Positions 1-5,754 of a stretch of 5,754 nt of DNA are shown here, in pieces. The position numbers and the translations under genes were made by a program. This stretch comes from Hyphomicrobiaceae bacterium (GTDB taxonomy: Bacteria; Pseudomonadota; Alphaproteobacteria; Rhizobiales; Hyphomicrobiaceae). The notes under the pieces were generated by a model that ran no database searches, was not told the DNA's origin, and saw only the letters and a program-made list of their open reading frames with translations. Every line of letters begins with the position of its first letter. The first letter of the stretch is position 1. The stretch lies in contig JAFMSC010000293.1 of assembly GCA_017353825.1 (NCBI GenBank), positions 1 through 5,754 of the forward strand. The letters run 5' to 3'.

Positions 1-47
1 CCGTGGCTAGGAGCCATGCGAGCCAAAGGCTAACAAGGCTCCGAACC

Positions 48-74
48 GGGGGTCCGGTGGTTCCAACCCCCTTT
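48..74 (+). terminator. Possible weak hairpin/terminator
   Basis: GGGGGT (48-53) can pair with ACCCCC (66-71) around a 12-base loop and is followed by only three T residues (72-74). The shape resembles a poor intrinsic terminator that could close a gene lying left of the window. The T run is too short for confidence, and the match could be chance in GC-rich DNA. Confidence 0.2.
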
Positions 75-431
75 GTCGAGGTCTTGGTATTTGCTGAGGC
101 CGACGCCCAGCGGCCTGTAACCGATGTTGAGTGGGCTGAGCGCACACCCTTAGCGGCCGTTATCGGCATTGAGGCGGGACCCAAAGTGACTGAATACGAC
201 GAGCTTGCACGCGCGGGGGGTCGGAGCGTTCAACACCAACTTCGCGCCGAGCGCGGAAGCCCGCAGCGCCTACCTTGGGGCGAGACATAACTGGTTCGCC
301 GTCTTCCCGCGCGGCATGGCCCTGGAGCGCACAACGGGTGATCACGGCGCTTTCAGCCTCTTGCCAGCCTCCCCCTGCGGCTCGGATTGGGGCATGGACG
401 CGAAGCGCAAAATTCTGTGCCCTTGCGGCTC

Positions 432-460
432 TGGCCAGCGCCGGCGAAGGTCCACATAAT
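432..460 (+). promoter_or_regulatory. Candidate sigma70-type promoter for divL
   Basis: TGGCCA (432-437) matches 4 of 6 bases of the -35 consensus. CATAAT (455-460) matches 5 of 6 bases of the -10 consensus and is one of the few A/T-rich hexamers in the neighbourhood. The spacer is exactly 17 bases. Transcription would begin near 467 and leave a leader of about 90 bases before the ATG at 556. No TTAA-N7-TTAA CtrA box was seen in bases 1-555. One GANTC site, the CcrM methylation target in this class, lies at 468-472, just at the predicted start. This is a pattern match by eye only. Confidence 0.35.
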
Positions 461-555
461 GCTTGCTGATTCGTAAACGCACAGTAGGGCCCTGTGCATT
501 TGGCGCGTTGCATGAGCCAGGCAGCGGGGCAGAAACGCGGGGTCGATCGGCTTTC

Positions 556-3063
556 ATGTGGGTGGCAGGCGCCAATGCCAGCCTGGGCAGGCCGCGCGTG
601 GAGCTGGCATTGCTTTTGCTCGCCAGCTCGCTGGTGGTCCTTGCGCTCGGCATTGCGGTGACGCACGGGCATTCCCTGGCGCCGCCGGAGTGGCAAGCGG
701 CGCTGGTGCTCGTGCTCAGTGCCGCCGCGGGGGGCACGCTGCTGGCCGCGGCTATGAGTATCATGTCCACGCTGCGGCGCGACGGCCGCGCAGCCCGGCC
801 GCGCGATGAGATCGCCGAGCTGCGCAAGAACCTGCTCACCGCCGAGGCCATCATCAAGGCCGAGCCGCAGGTCTTGGTGCTGTGGGAGCAGAGCCAACGC
901 GTGCGCGTGGTGGTGCACACGCTGGGCGGCATCCCCGGCCTGCCGGTGCGGCACGCCGACCTCCTGAAGTTTGGCGCCTGGCTCGATGCCGGCTCCACGC
1001 CCGCGCTCAAGGAGGGGCTCGACGCCCTGTTCGCCGACGGCCGCCCGTTCAGCCAGCTGCTCAAAACCTCCGCGAACGGCTACGTCGAGGCCGACGGGCG
1101 CGCCACGGGCGGCCGCGCCATTCTGCGGCTGCGCGAGGTCACCGGGCGCAAGCGCGATCTCTCCCGCATCCTCGACCAGTACCGCGCGCTGGCACGCTCC
1201 ACGCAGTCCGGCCGCGCGCTCCTCGATGCCTTGCCGATGCCGGTGTGGTTCCGCCGCGACGACGGCCGCATCGAGTGGGTCAACGAGGCCTACGTACGTG
1301 CCGTGGAGGCCGGCACCGACGCCGAGGTGATCGAGCGCCAGATCGAGCTCCTGGAAACGCGCCAGCGCCAGCGCGTCGCGCGCGCGCTGACCAAGGGCAC
1401 GCCCTACCGCGAGCGCGCGCACATCATCTCGGGCGGCATGCGCAAGGCCCACGACGTGGTGGTGCTGCCCCTCGACGGCGGCACGGCCGGCGCGGCAATC
1501 GACGTGGCCGCGATCGAGACCGCCCAGGGCGAGCTTTCCCGCCACGTCGCCGCCTACGAGCGCACGCTCGACCGCGTGGCCACGGCGGTGGCCATCTTCG
1601 GCCCCGACCAGCGCCTCGCCTTCTTCAACGAGGCCTATCGCAAGCTGTGGTCGCTGGACGCTGACTGGCTGGAGACGAAGCCCACCGATTCCCAGATCCT
1701 GGACCGCCTCCGCGAGCTGTCGCGCCTGCCCGAGGTGGAGGTCAACTACCGCGACTGGAAGGCCAAGATCCTGGCGGGCTATAAGACCGGGTCGGAATAC
1801 GAGGACTGGTGGCACCTGCTCGACGGGCGCACCATCCACGTCACCTCCGCGCAGCGTCCCGACGGCGGCCTCACCTATCTCTACGACGATGTGACGGAGC
1901 GCTTCGCCCTGGAAAGCCGCTACAATGCGCTGATCGATGCGCAGCGCGAGACCCTTGACGGCCTCAAGGAAGGCGTGGCGGTATTCGAGCCCGACGGCCG
2001 ACTCAAGCTGCACAATGCGGCGCTGGCGCAGATCTGGCGGCTGTCGCGCTCGACCCTCAACGAGGGCCCGCACATCGACGAGATCATCGCCCAGTGCCGC
2101 CAGCAGTACGACGACCGCAGCACGTGGGCGCGCATCGGCAACCTGGTCACCGCCATCTCCGACCGCCGCCAGGGCATCCAGGGCCAGATGACGCGGCCGG
2201 ACCAGAGCGTGATCGATTTCGCGGTGGCGCCGCTGCCAGATGGCGCCACCCTCATCACCTTTGCTGACGTGACGGACTCCAAGCGCTACGAGCGCGCCCT
2301 CATCGAGCGCAACGAGGCCCTCGTGCTGGCGGACCGCCTCAAGAGCCAGTTCATGCGTCATGTCTCCTACGAGCTGCGCACTCCGCTCACCAACATCATC
2401 GGCTTCACCGAGATGCTGATGCAGCCGCCCGCCGACGAGCTCTCGGGCAAGCAGCGCGAATACCTCAACGACATCCTGGCCTCGTCCTCGACGCTGCTCG
2501 CCATCATCGATGACATCCTCGACCTCATCACCATCGACGCCGGCGCGCTGGAGCTGAAGCTGACGCCGGTGAAGGTGGCCGGAATCGTCGAATCGGCCGT
2601 GCTCGGCGTGCGCGACCGCGCCTCGCGCGAGCGCCTCAATCTCGACATCCGCATTGCCGAGGATGCCGAGGAATTCATCGCCGACGAGGCGCGTGTCCGC
2701 CAGGTGCTCTACAATCTCCTCTCCAATGCCATCGGCTTCTCCAAGCCGGGCGACACGGTCACCGTCAGCGCCTGGCGCGAAGCGGGCATGATGGCGTTCG
2801 CGGTGGAGGACCAGGGCGTGGGCATCCCCAAGGAGGAGCAACGGCGCGTGTTCGAGCGTTTCGAGAGCCGCACGCAGGGCTCCAAGCACCGCGGCGCGGG
2901 CCTGGGTCTGTCTATCGTCAAGAGCTTGGTCGAGCTGCACGGCGGCGTCATGGCGCTGGAATCGGAGCCCGGCCGCGGCACGCGCGTGACGGTTCGCTTC
3001 CCCGAGAACGGCACCCCCACCTCGGCCGCTGCGGCGGCGGACCGTGCCGCCGCAGGGGCGTGA
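556..3063 (+). CDS. divL: DivL-type PAS-domain sensor (pseudo)histidine kinase, Tyr in place of His
   Basis: This is an 835-residue inner-membrane signalling protein. Two hydrophobic segments (about residues 15-36 and 48-67) form a hairpin with a very short external loop, so the sensory part should be cytoplasmic. About four PAS-like domains follow (roughly 95-205, 218-330, 334-457, 461-585). The HisKA core at about 590-660 reads HVSYELRTPL, placing Tyr605 where kinases of this family carry the phospho-acceptor His. This is the hallmark of Caulobacter DivL, which controls CckA and hence CtrA in response to phosphorylated DivK. The ATP-binding domain (about 690-820) looks intact: N-box Asn720 and Asn724, G1 box with Asp752-Gly754-Gly756, and G2 box with Gly780, Gly782 and Gly784. 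I chose the ATG at 556. The frame stays open upstream to a TTG at 463, but that lies on the likely transcription start and adds no conserved sequence. No strong ribosome binding site is visible. The role is inferred from the Caulobacter protein. Confidence 0.85.
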   Translation: MWVAGANASLGRPRVELALLLLASSLVVLALGIAVTHGHSLAPPEWQAALVLVLSAAAGGTLLAAAMSIMSTLRRDGRAARPRDEIAELRKNLLTAEAIIKAEPQVLVLWEQSQRVRVVVHTLGGIPGLPVRHADLLKFGAWLDAGSTPALKEGLDALFADGRPFSQLLKTSANGYVEADGRATGGRAILRLREVTGRKRDLSRILDQYRALARSTQSGRALLDALPMPVWFRRDDGRIEWVNEAYVRAVEAGTDAEVIERQIELLETRQRQRVARALTKGTPYRERAHIISGGMRKAHDVVVLPLDGGTAGAAIDVAAIETAQGELSRHVAAYERTLDRVATAVAIFGPDQRLAFFNEAYRKLWSLDADWLETKPTDSQILDRLRELSRLPEVEVNYRDWKAKILAGYKTGSEYEDWWHLLDGRTIHVTSAQRPDGGLTYLYDDVTERFALESRYNALIDAQRETLDGLKEGVAVFEPDGRLKLHNAALAQIWRLSRSTLNEGPHIDEIIAQCRQQYDDRSTWARIGNLVTAISDRRQGIQGQMTRPDQSVIDFAVAPLPDGATLITFADVTDSKRYERALIERNEALVLADRLKSQFMRHVSYELRTPLTNIIGFTEMLMQPPADELSGKQREYLNDILASSSTLLAIIDDILDLITIDAGALELKLTPVKVAGIVESAVLGVRDRASRERLNLDIRIAEDAEEFIADEARVRQVLYNLLSNAIGFSKPGDTVTVSAWREAGMMAFAVEDQGVGIPKEEQRRVFERFESRTQGSKHRGAGLGLSIVKSLVELHGGVMALESEPGRGTRVTVRFPENGTPTSAAAAADRAAAGA

Positions 3064-3137
3064 GACACAGCGTTGCGTCGGGGCGTTGAGACACAGCGTT
3101 GAGTCGGGGCGTTGAGACGGGGCGTGAGACGGCGCGT
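3061..3137. repeat. 13-bp tandem repeat array at the divL stop codon
   Basis: Five 13-base units followed by a 12-base unit lie head to tail: 3061-3073, 3074-3086, 3087-3099, 3100-3112, 3113-3125 and 3126-3137. Units 1 and 3 are identical (TGAGACACAGCGT). Units 2 and 4 differ at one base (TGCGTCGGGGCGT and TGAGTCGGGGCGT). Unit 5 is a hybrid (TGAGACGGGGCGT) and unit 6 is GAGACGGCGCGT. Units 1-2 and 3-4 therefore form a 26-bp higher-order duplication with 25 of 26 bases matching. The divL stop TGA is the first three bases of unit 1. Because 13 is not a multiple of three, TGA recurs in all three frames through the array. The array occupies most of the gap before tsaE. Confidence 0.9.
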
Positions 3138-3154
3138 GATTCCAGGCTTGAGCC

Positions 3155-4699
3155 ATGCAGTGGACGCGTGAGCTTGACGAGGCGGGCTGTGTTCGGCTGG
3201 CGGAGCTGATCGCTCTCAAGATCCGTGTGGGTGACGCCATTGCGCTCAGCGGCGACCTCGGTGCCGGCAAGACCACACTGGCACGGGCCCTGATCGGCGC
3301 CTTGCTCGGCGAGGGCGCGGCCGAGGTGCCGAGCCCCACCTTCGCCCTGCAGCAGACCTACGTAACACCGCGCCTCACCGTGGCGCATTTCGACTTCTAC
3401 CGCCTGTCGGGCATCGAAGAGGCACGCGAGCTGGGCTTTGAGGAAGCGCTGGAGGCCGGCGCTGTGATCGTCGAATGGCCGGAGCGAGCCGCGTCGCTGC
3501 TGCCCCACTCGCGCATCGAGGTCGTGCTGGCCGAGGCCACCGATCCCGACCGGCGCGTGGCAACCGTGCGTGGCCTTGGAGCAGCCGCAGCCCGGGTTGC
3601 CCGCCTCGCCGACGTCATGGCATTCCTCGATAGCCAGCCGGTCTGGGCGAGCGCCCGCATCGCCTATCTGCAGGGCGATGCCTCCACGCGCGGCTACGCG
3701 CGGCTTGAGCGCGGCGCCAGCACCGCGCTCATGATGGATGCGCCGCGCCAACCCGACGGGCCACCGATCCGCGACGGCAAGTCGTACGGCCAGATCGCGT
3801 GCCTCGCCGAAGACATGGTGCGGCCGTTCGTGGCCATCGGCGCGGTGCTCAGGGCCGCGGGTCTGAGCGCCCCGAACGTGCTGGCAGCCGATCTCGACGC
3901 GGGCCTTCTGCTGGTTGAGGACCTGGATGACCGCCTCTACGGTCGCGAGATCGCCGCTGGCGCGTCGCAGGCGGAACTGTGGGGCGCCGCAGTCGAGGCC
4001 CTCGTACACCTGCGCCGCGTGCCCGTGCCGGCTGAGCTCCTCCTCCCGGACGCGACCCGGCTACGGCTGCCTAGGCGCGACCGGGCGGCATTCGAAATCG
4101 AGATCGAACTGCTGCTCGACTGGCTCTGGCCCGAGGTCAAGGGCGCGCCCCCGCCGCCGACGGTGCGCGCCGAGTTCCAGGCTGTCTGGGCGCCGGTCCT
4201 CGACCGCTTGCTGGCCCTGCCGGGAGGCTGGTTCCTGCGCGACTATCACTCGCCCAACCTCGTGTGGATGCCGGAGCGAAAGGGCGTGGCGCGGGTCGGC
4301 ATCCTCGACTTTCAGGATGCCCTCAACGAGCACTTCGCCTTCGACCTCGTGTCGCTCCTGCAGGACGCACGCGTCGACGTGCCGGAGACCCTGGAGCGCA
4401 AGCTCTTCGAGCTCTATTGCGCGGAGGTCGCGCTGCAGGACCCAGCCTTCGACCGCGCCGAATTCGCCTGGGCTTATGCCGCCTTCGGTGCCCAGCGCAA
4501 CACCAGGCTGCTCGGGCTGTGGGCGCGCCTCTTGCGCCGGGACGGCAAGCCCAACTATCTGCAGCATTACCCGCGCACGTGGGGATATCTGTCGCGCAAC
4601 TTGCGGCACGGCAAATCCGATGTCACGTTGGCCCCGCTGGCCGCGTGGTACGAGAAGCACTTCCCCCAGTCGGAGCGCAATAAAACATTGCTGCCCTGA
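3155..4699 (+). CDS. tsaE: TsaE-AmgK fusion: t6A tRNA-modification ATPase joined to anomeric MurNAc/GlcNAc kinase
   Basis: This is a 514-residue two-domain protein. Residues 1 to about 150 form TsaE, the ATPase needed with TsaB and TsaD for threonylcarbamoyl-adenosine at tRNA position 37. It shows the Walker A loop GDLGAGKT (33-40), the SPT motif (60-62), HFDFYR (78-83) and VEW (106-108). Residues from about 160 to 514 form an aminoglycoside-phosphotransferase-fold kinase of the AmgK type: a GDASTRGYAR loop (174-183), a catalytic region RDYHSPN with Asp363, His365 and Asn368, and the metal-binding ILDFQD with Asp385. AmgK phosphorylates MurNAc and GlcNAc at the anomeric carbon. A MurU-like gene directly downstream supports that activity. 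Stand-alone TsaE is about 150 residues, so this is a genuine fusion, an arrangement known in Alphaproteobacteria. The ATG at 3155 follows the tandem repeat array. The ribosome binding site is poor, with at best AGG at 3144-3146. The sugar specificity of the kinase half is inferred. Confidence 0.92.
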   Translation: MQWTRELDEAGCVRLAELIALKIRVGDAIALSGDLGAGKTTLARALIGALLGEGAAEVPSPTFALQQTYVTPRLTVAHFDFYRLSGIEEARELGFEEALEAGAVIVEWPERAASLLPHSRIEVVLAEATDPDRRVATVRGLGAAAARVARLADVMAFLDSQPVWASARIAYLQGDASTRGYARLERGASTALMMDAPRQPDGPPIRDGKSYGQIACLAEDMVRPFVAIGAVLRAAGLSAPNVLAADLDAGLLLVEDLDDRLYGREIAAGASQAELWGAAVEALVHLRRVPVPAELLLPDATRLRLPRRDRAAFEIEIELLLDWLWPEVKGAPPPPTVRAEFQAVWAPVLDRLLALPGGWFLRDYHSPNLVWMPERKGVARVGILDFQDALNEHFAFDLVSLLQDARVDVPETLERKLFELYCAEVALQDPAFDRAEFAWAYAAFGAQRNTRLLGLWARLLRRDGKPNYLQHYPRTWGYLSRNLRHGKSDVTLAPLAAWYEKHFPQSERNKTLLP

Positions 4700-4708
4700 G
4701 GGGAAGCT

Positions 4709-4804
4709 CGTAGGGCGGATGTGGGCAAGCCCGTGATCCGCCGAGTCGCCACCCGCAACGGCGGATGACGCCGGATCAAATCCGGGGTCGCCATCCGCCC
4801 TACG
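4709..4804. repeat. REP/MITE-like palindromic element, two hairpins
   Basis: This 96-bp element is bounded by a perfect 13-bp inverted repeat: CGTAGGGCGGATG (4709-4721) and CATCCGCCCTACG (4792-4804). Inside are two successive hairpins, each opened by GGCGGAT and closed by ATCCGCC. The first spans 4714-4742, with GGGC/GCCC at its tip. The second spans 4760-4799, with CCGGAT (4771-4776) pairing with ATCCGG (4780-4785) around a CAA loop. The whole unit can also fold end to end. Termini of the type GTAGGGCGGAT are, to my knowledge, common in dispersed extragenic palindromes of Proteobacteria. No transposase frame is present. The right end abuts the GGAGG of murU. In RNA the element could stabilise upstream message or act as an attenuator, but that is inference. 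Confidence 0.85.
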
Positions 4805-4808
4805 GAGG
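4804..4808 (+). promoter_or_regulatory. Shine-Dalgarno of murU
   Basis: GGAGG lies 11 bases before the ATG at 4820, a slightly long but usable spacing, and is the clearest ribosome binding site in the window. Its first G is also the last base of the inverted repeat element, so folding of the element could compete with ribosome binding. A closer ATG at 4810 is in another frame whose translation looks like shadow sequence. Confidence 0.65.
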
Positions 4809-4819
4809 AATGGGCACGC

Positions 4820-5536
4820 ATGCCAGCAAGACTGACGACGGCGATGGTATTGGCGGCGGGCCGCGGCAGCCGCATGGCACCAGCCAACGGCTTGCTGCCC
4901 AAGCCGCTGGTGTCGCTCGGTGGCAAGGTGCTGATCGACCACGTGCTCGACCGGCACATCGAGGCCGGTATCGCTCGCGCCGTCGTCAACGTGCACCACA
5001 AGGCGGACCTCATCGAAGAGCACCTCAAGCGGCGGCGCTCACCGCACATCGAGATCTCGGACGAGCGCGATCGGTTGCTCGACACGGGCGGCGGCGTGAA
5101 GCGCGCGCTTCCACGGCTCGGGGCCGGGCCGTTCTTGATCCACAACAGCGACTCGGTGTGGATCGAGGGCGTGGGGTCGAACCTCGGCCGCATGCTGGAG
5201 GCCTGGGACGAGGAGCGCATGGATTGTTTGCTGCTGCTGGCGCTGGCCTCGCAGAGCCTGGGCTACCAGGGACGCGGCGATTTCGCCTTCGAGGCCGGCG
5301 GACGCATTCGCCGCTGCGTGGAGCAGGAGATCGTGCCGTTCGCCTTCACCGGCGTCTCGGTGGCGCACCCGCGGCTGTTCGATGGCAGCCCCGAGGGGGT
5401 CTTCTCGCTCAACGCGGTCTGGGACAAGGCCATCGCCGCCGGACGCGCCTTCGGGCTGCGCATGGAGGGAACATGGATGCACGTTGGCACGCCAGACGCC
5501 CTGGCGCAGGCCGAGCAGCGGCTGGCGCAGACCTAG
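4820..5536 (+). CDS. murU: MurU-like sugar-1-phosphate nucleotidyltransferase
   Basis: This is a 238-residue cytoplasmic protein, the usual length for MurU (N-acetylmuramate-1-phosphate uridylyltransferase). The N-terminal nucleotide-binding signature reads LAAGRGSRM (11-19) with Pro27-Lys28-Pro29. A TGGG motif (89-92), the metal-site region HNSDS with Asp111, FTGVS in the second half, and VGTPDA near the C terminus (222-227) complete the nucleotidyltransferase fold. In the recycling pathway known from Pseudomonas, MurU makes UDP-MurNAc from the MurNAc-alpha-1-phosphate produced by AmgK, and here an AmgK domain is encoded 120 bases upstream. Two oddities: the family's PxT-type stretch after GxGxR is replaced by APANG (20-24), and His221 stands where many relatives have an Asp before VGTP. 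The ATG at 4820 is chosen for its GGAGG and because the Rossmann strand begins at once. A related hexose-1-phosphate specificity cannot be excluded. The stop codon is supplied by the following repeat element. Confidence 0.85.
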   Translation: MPARLTTAMVLAAGRGSRMAPANGLLPKPLVSLGGKVLIDHVLDRHIEAGIARAVVNVHHKADLIEEHLKRRRSPHIEISDERDRLLDTGGGVKRALPRLGAGPFLIHNSDSVWIEGVGSNLGRMLEAWDEERMDCLLLLALASQSLGYQGRGDFAFEAGGRIRRCVEQEIVPFAFTGVSVAHPRLFDGSPEGVFSLNAVWDKAIAAGRAFGLRMEGTWMHVGTPDALAQAEQRLAQT

Positions 5537-5621
5537 GTTGGGACAAGCGTCAGCGAACACCCAACACAACCAAGCGCATCGCGCGATCCTGTTGGGCCTC
5601 AACTTCGTTTGACCCAACCTA
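5534..5621. repeat. Second two-hairpin palindromic element, overlapping the murU stop
   Basis: This 88-bp element is bounded by a perfect 9-bp inverted repeat: TAGGTTGGG (5534-5542) and CCCAACCTA (5613-5621). It contains two hairpins in tandem. The first pairs GTTGGG (5537-5542) with CCCAAC (5560-5565). The second pairs GTTGGG (5591-5596) with CCCAAC (5613-5618), extended by TCAA (5599-5602) with TTGA (5609-5612). A 10-bp palindrome, ATCGCGCGAT, lies between them (5578-5587). Architecture and TAGG terminus resemble the element at 4709-4804, but the stem sequence differs. The TAG of murU is its first three bases. There is no U-tract, so it is not a typical intrinsic terminator. Confidence 0.8.
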
Positions 5622-5639
5622 TGCCTCGGACACCCCGTC

Positions 5640-5754
5640 ATGACCCGCCGCGGGCACGTCTACGGCGTCGATCCGGGCCGCTCGTTCCTGGCCGCGCTGG
5701 CGGAGGCGCTGCTCGCTGGCGAACTGCCGGTCCGCGGCGGTGCACAGCCGGACG
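5640..5754 (+). CDS. addB: AddB, recombination helicase-nuclease subunit (N-terminal fragment)
   Basis: Only the first 38 codons lie in the window. They start MTRRGHVYGVDPGRSFLAAL and continue with an alanine- and leucine-rich helix ending AEALLAGELP. This matches the opening of alphaproteobacterial AddB, a short basic lead, a beta strand, a P-G-x-x-F-L turn and a helix. AddB pairs with AddA to process double-strand breaks for RecA. Its location after murU fits the usual alphaproteobacterial order, with addA expected next. The ATG at 5640 is the only in-frame start, since a TGA lies upstream at 5610-5612. No good ribosome binding site is seen. The nuclease domain and iron-sulfur cysteines lie outside the window, so the call rests on a short segment plus context. 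Confidence 0.72.
   Translation, partial: MTRRGHVYGVDPGRSFLAALAEALLAGELPVRGGAQPD

Larger units (their letters stand above)
1..555. other. Upstream region with no recognisable gene
   Basis: I see no convincing coding sequence here on either strand. Open frames exist (for example 3-290 and 205-459 on the + strand), but their translations match no family I know, are rich in Arg, Ala and Gly like out-of-frame GC-rich DNA, and lack ribosome binding sites. Bases 1-200 look less GC-biased and less codon-structured than the genes downstream. In related genomes I would expect the end of ahcY (adenosylhomocysteinase) near here, and nothing in the region translates to it. The tract may be a non-coding leader, decayed DNA or a rearrangement scar. 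The only signals worth naming are a hairpin at 48-71 and a candidate promoter at 432-460, listed separately. Confidence 0.6.

Noticed and set aside
28..85. A possible tRNA-like T-arm around GGTTCCAACC
   Set aside because: The stem flanking the loop does not pair as a five-base T stem, and no anticodon arm or acceptor stem can be built around it.
3..290. A GTG-started frame of 95 codons
   Set aside because: There is no recognisable family, no ribosome binding site and an atypical composition. It is treated as non-coding.
394..459. A short + strand frame ending ILCPCGSGQRR, reminiscent of a SEC-C zinc motif
   Set aside because: The second half of the motif (the last Cys/His pair) is absent, the frame upstream is not protein-like, there is no ribosome binding site, and it overlaps the likely promoter. 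The resemblance is probably chance.
463..555. A TTG-initiated extension of divL by 31 residues
   Set aside because: The candidate promoter at 432-460 would start transcription near 467. The extension has no conserved features, and the ATG at 556 sits directly before the first membrane segment.
160..3339. A very long open frame of about 1059 codons on the - strand, antisense to divL
   Set aside because: It is the mirror of a GC-rich gene with G/C at third positions, which removes stops from the opposite strand. Its translation is low-complexity (His, Arg, Ala, Gln rich) and matches no family, while the + strand frame has clear PAS, HisKA and HATPase motifs.
4765..5643. A + strand frame of 292 codons overlapping murU in another frame
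   Set aside because: The translation is Arg/Gly/Ala-rich shadow sequence and runs through both repeat elements, whereas the frame at 4820-5536 encodes clear nucleotidyltransferase motifs.

Overview
The window is about two-thirds G+C, strongly G/C-biased at third codon positions, with every convincing gene on the + strand. Protein sequences and gene order point to an alphaproteobacterium, most likely of the Hyphomicrobiales (Rhizobiales): a DivL-type sensor kinase with Tyr instead of the phospho-acceptor His, then a TsaE-AmgK fusion, a MurU-like sugar-1-phosphate nucleotidyltransferase, and the start of addB. As far as I recall this is a conserved alphaproteobacterial order, usually preceded by ahcY and followed by addA. 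No known system of an unprecedented kind is visible. The unusual material lies mainly between the genes.

Layout. Bases 1-555 hold no gene I can recognise; they contain a weak hairpin near 48-71 and a plausible sigma70-type promoter at 432-460. divL (556-3063) encodes two membrane segments, about four PAS-like domains and a HisKA/HATPase core. Its stop codon lies in the first copy of a 13-bp tandem array (3061-3137) that fills most of the gap to the next gene. The tsaE-amgK fusion (3155-4699) is followed by a 96-bp palindromic two-hairpin element (4709-4804) that ends on the Shine-Dalgarno of murU (4820-5536). A second two-hairpin element (5534-5621) begins with the stop codon of murU. addB starts at 5640 and runs off the end.

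How the genes relate. divL is expected to act in cell-cycle and polarity signalling (CckA-CtrA, DivK). The TsaE half of the fusion serves t6A37 tRNA modification. The AmgK half and MurU would act in consecutive steps of peptidoglycan sugar recycling: MurNAc to MurNAc-alpha-1-phosphate to UDP-MurNAc, bypassing the fosfomycin-sensitive de novo route. AddB belongs to the AddAB recombination helicase-nuclease. The genes are unlikely to share one pathway except amgK and murU, but all face the same way and could be one transcription unit interrupted by repeats.
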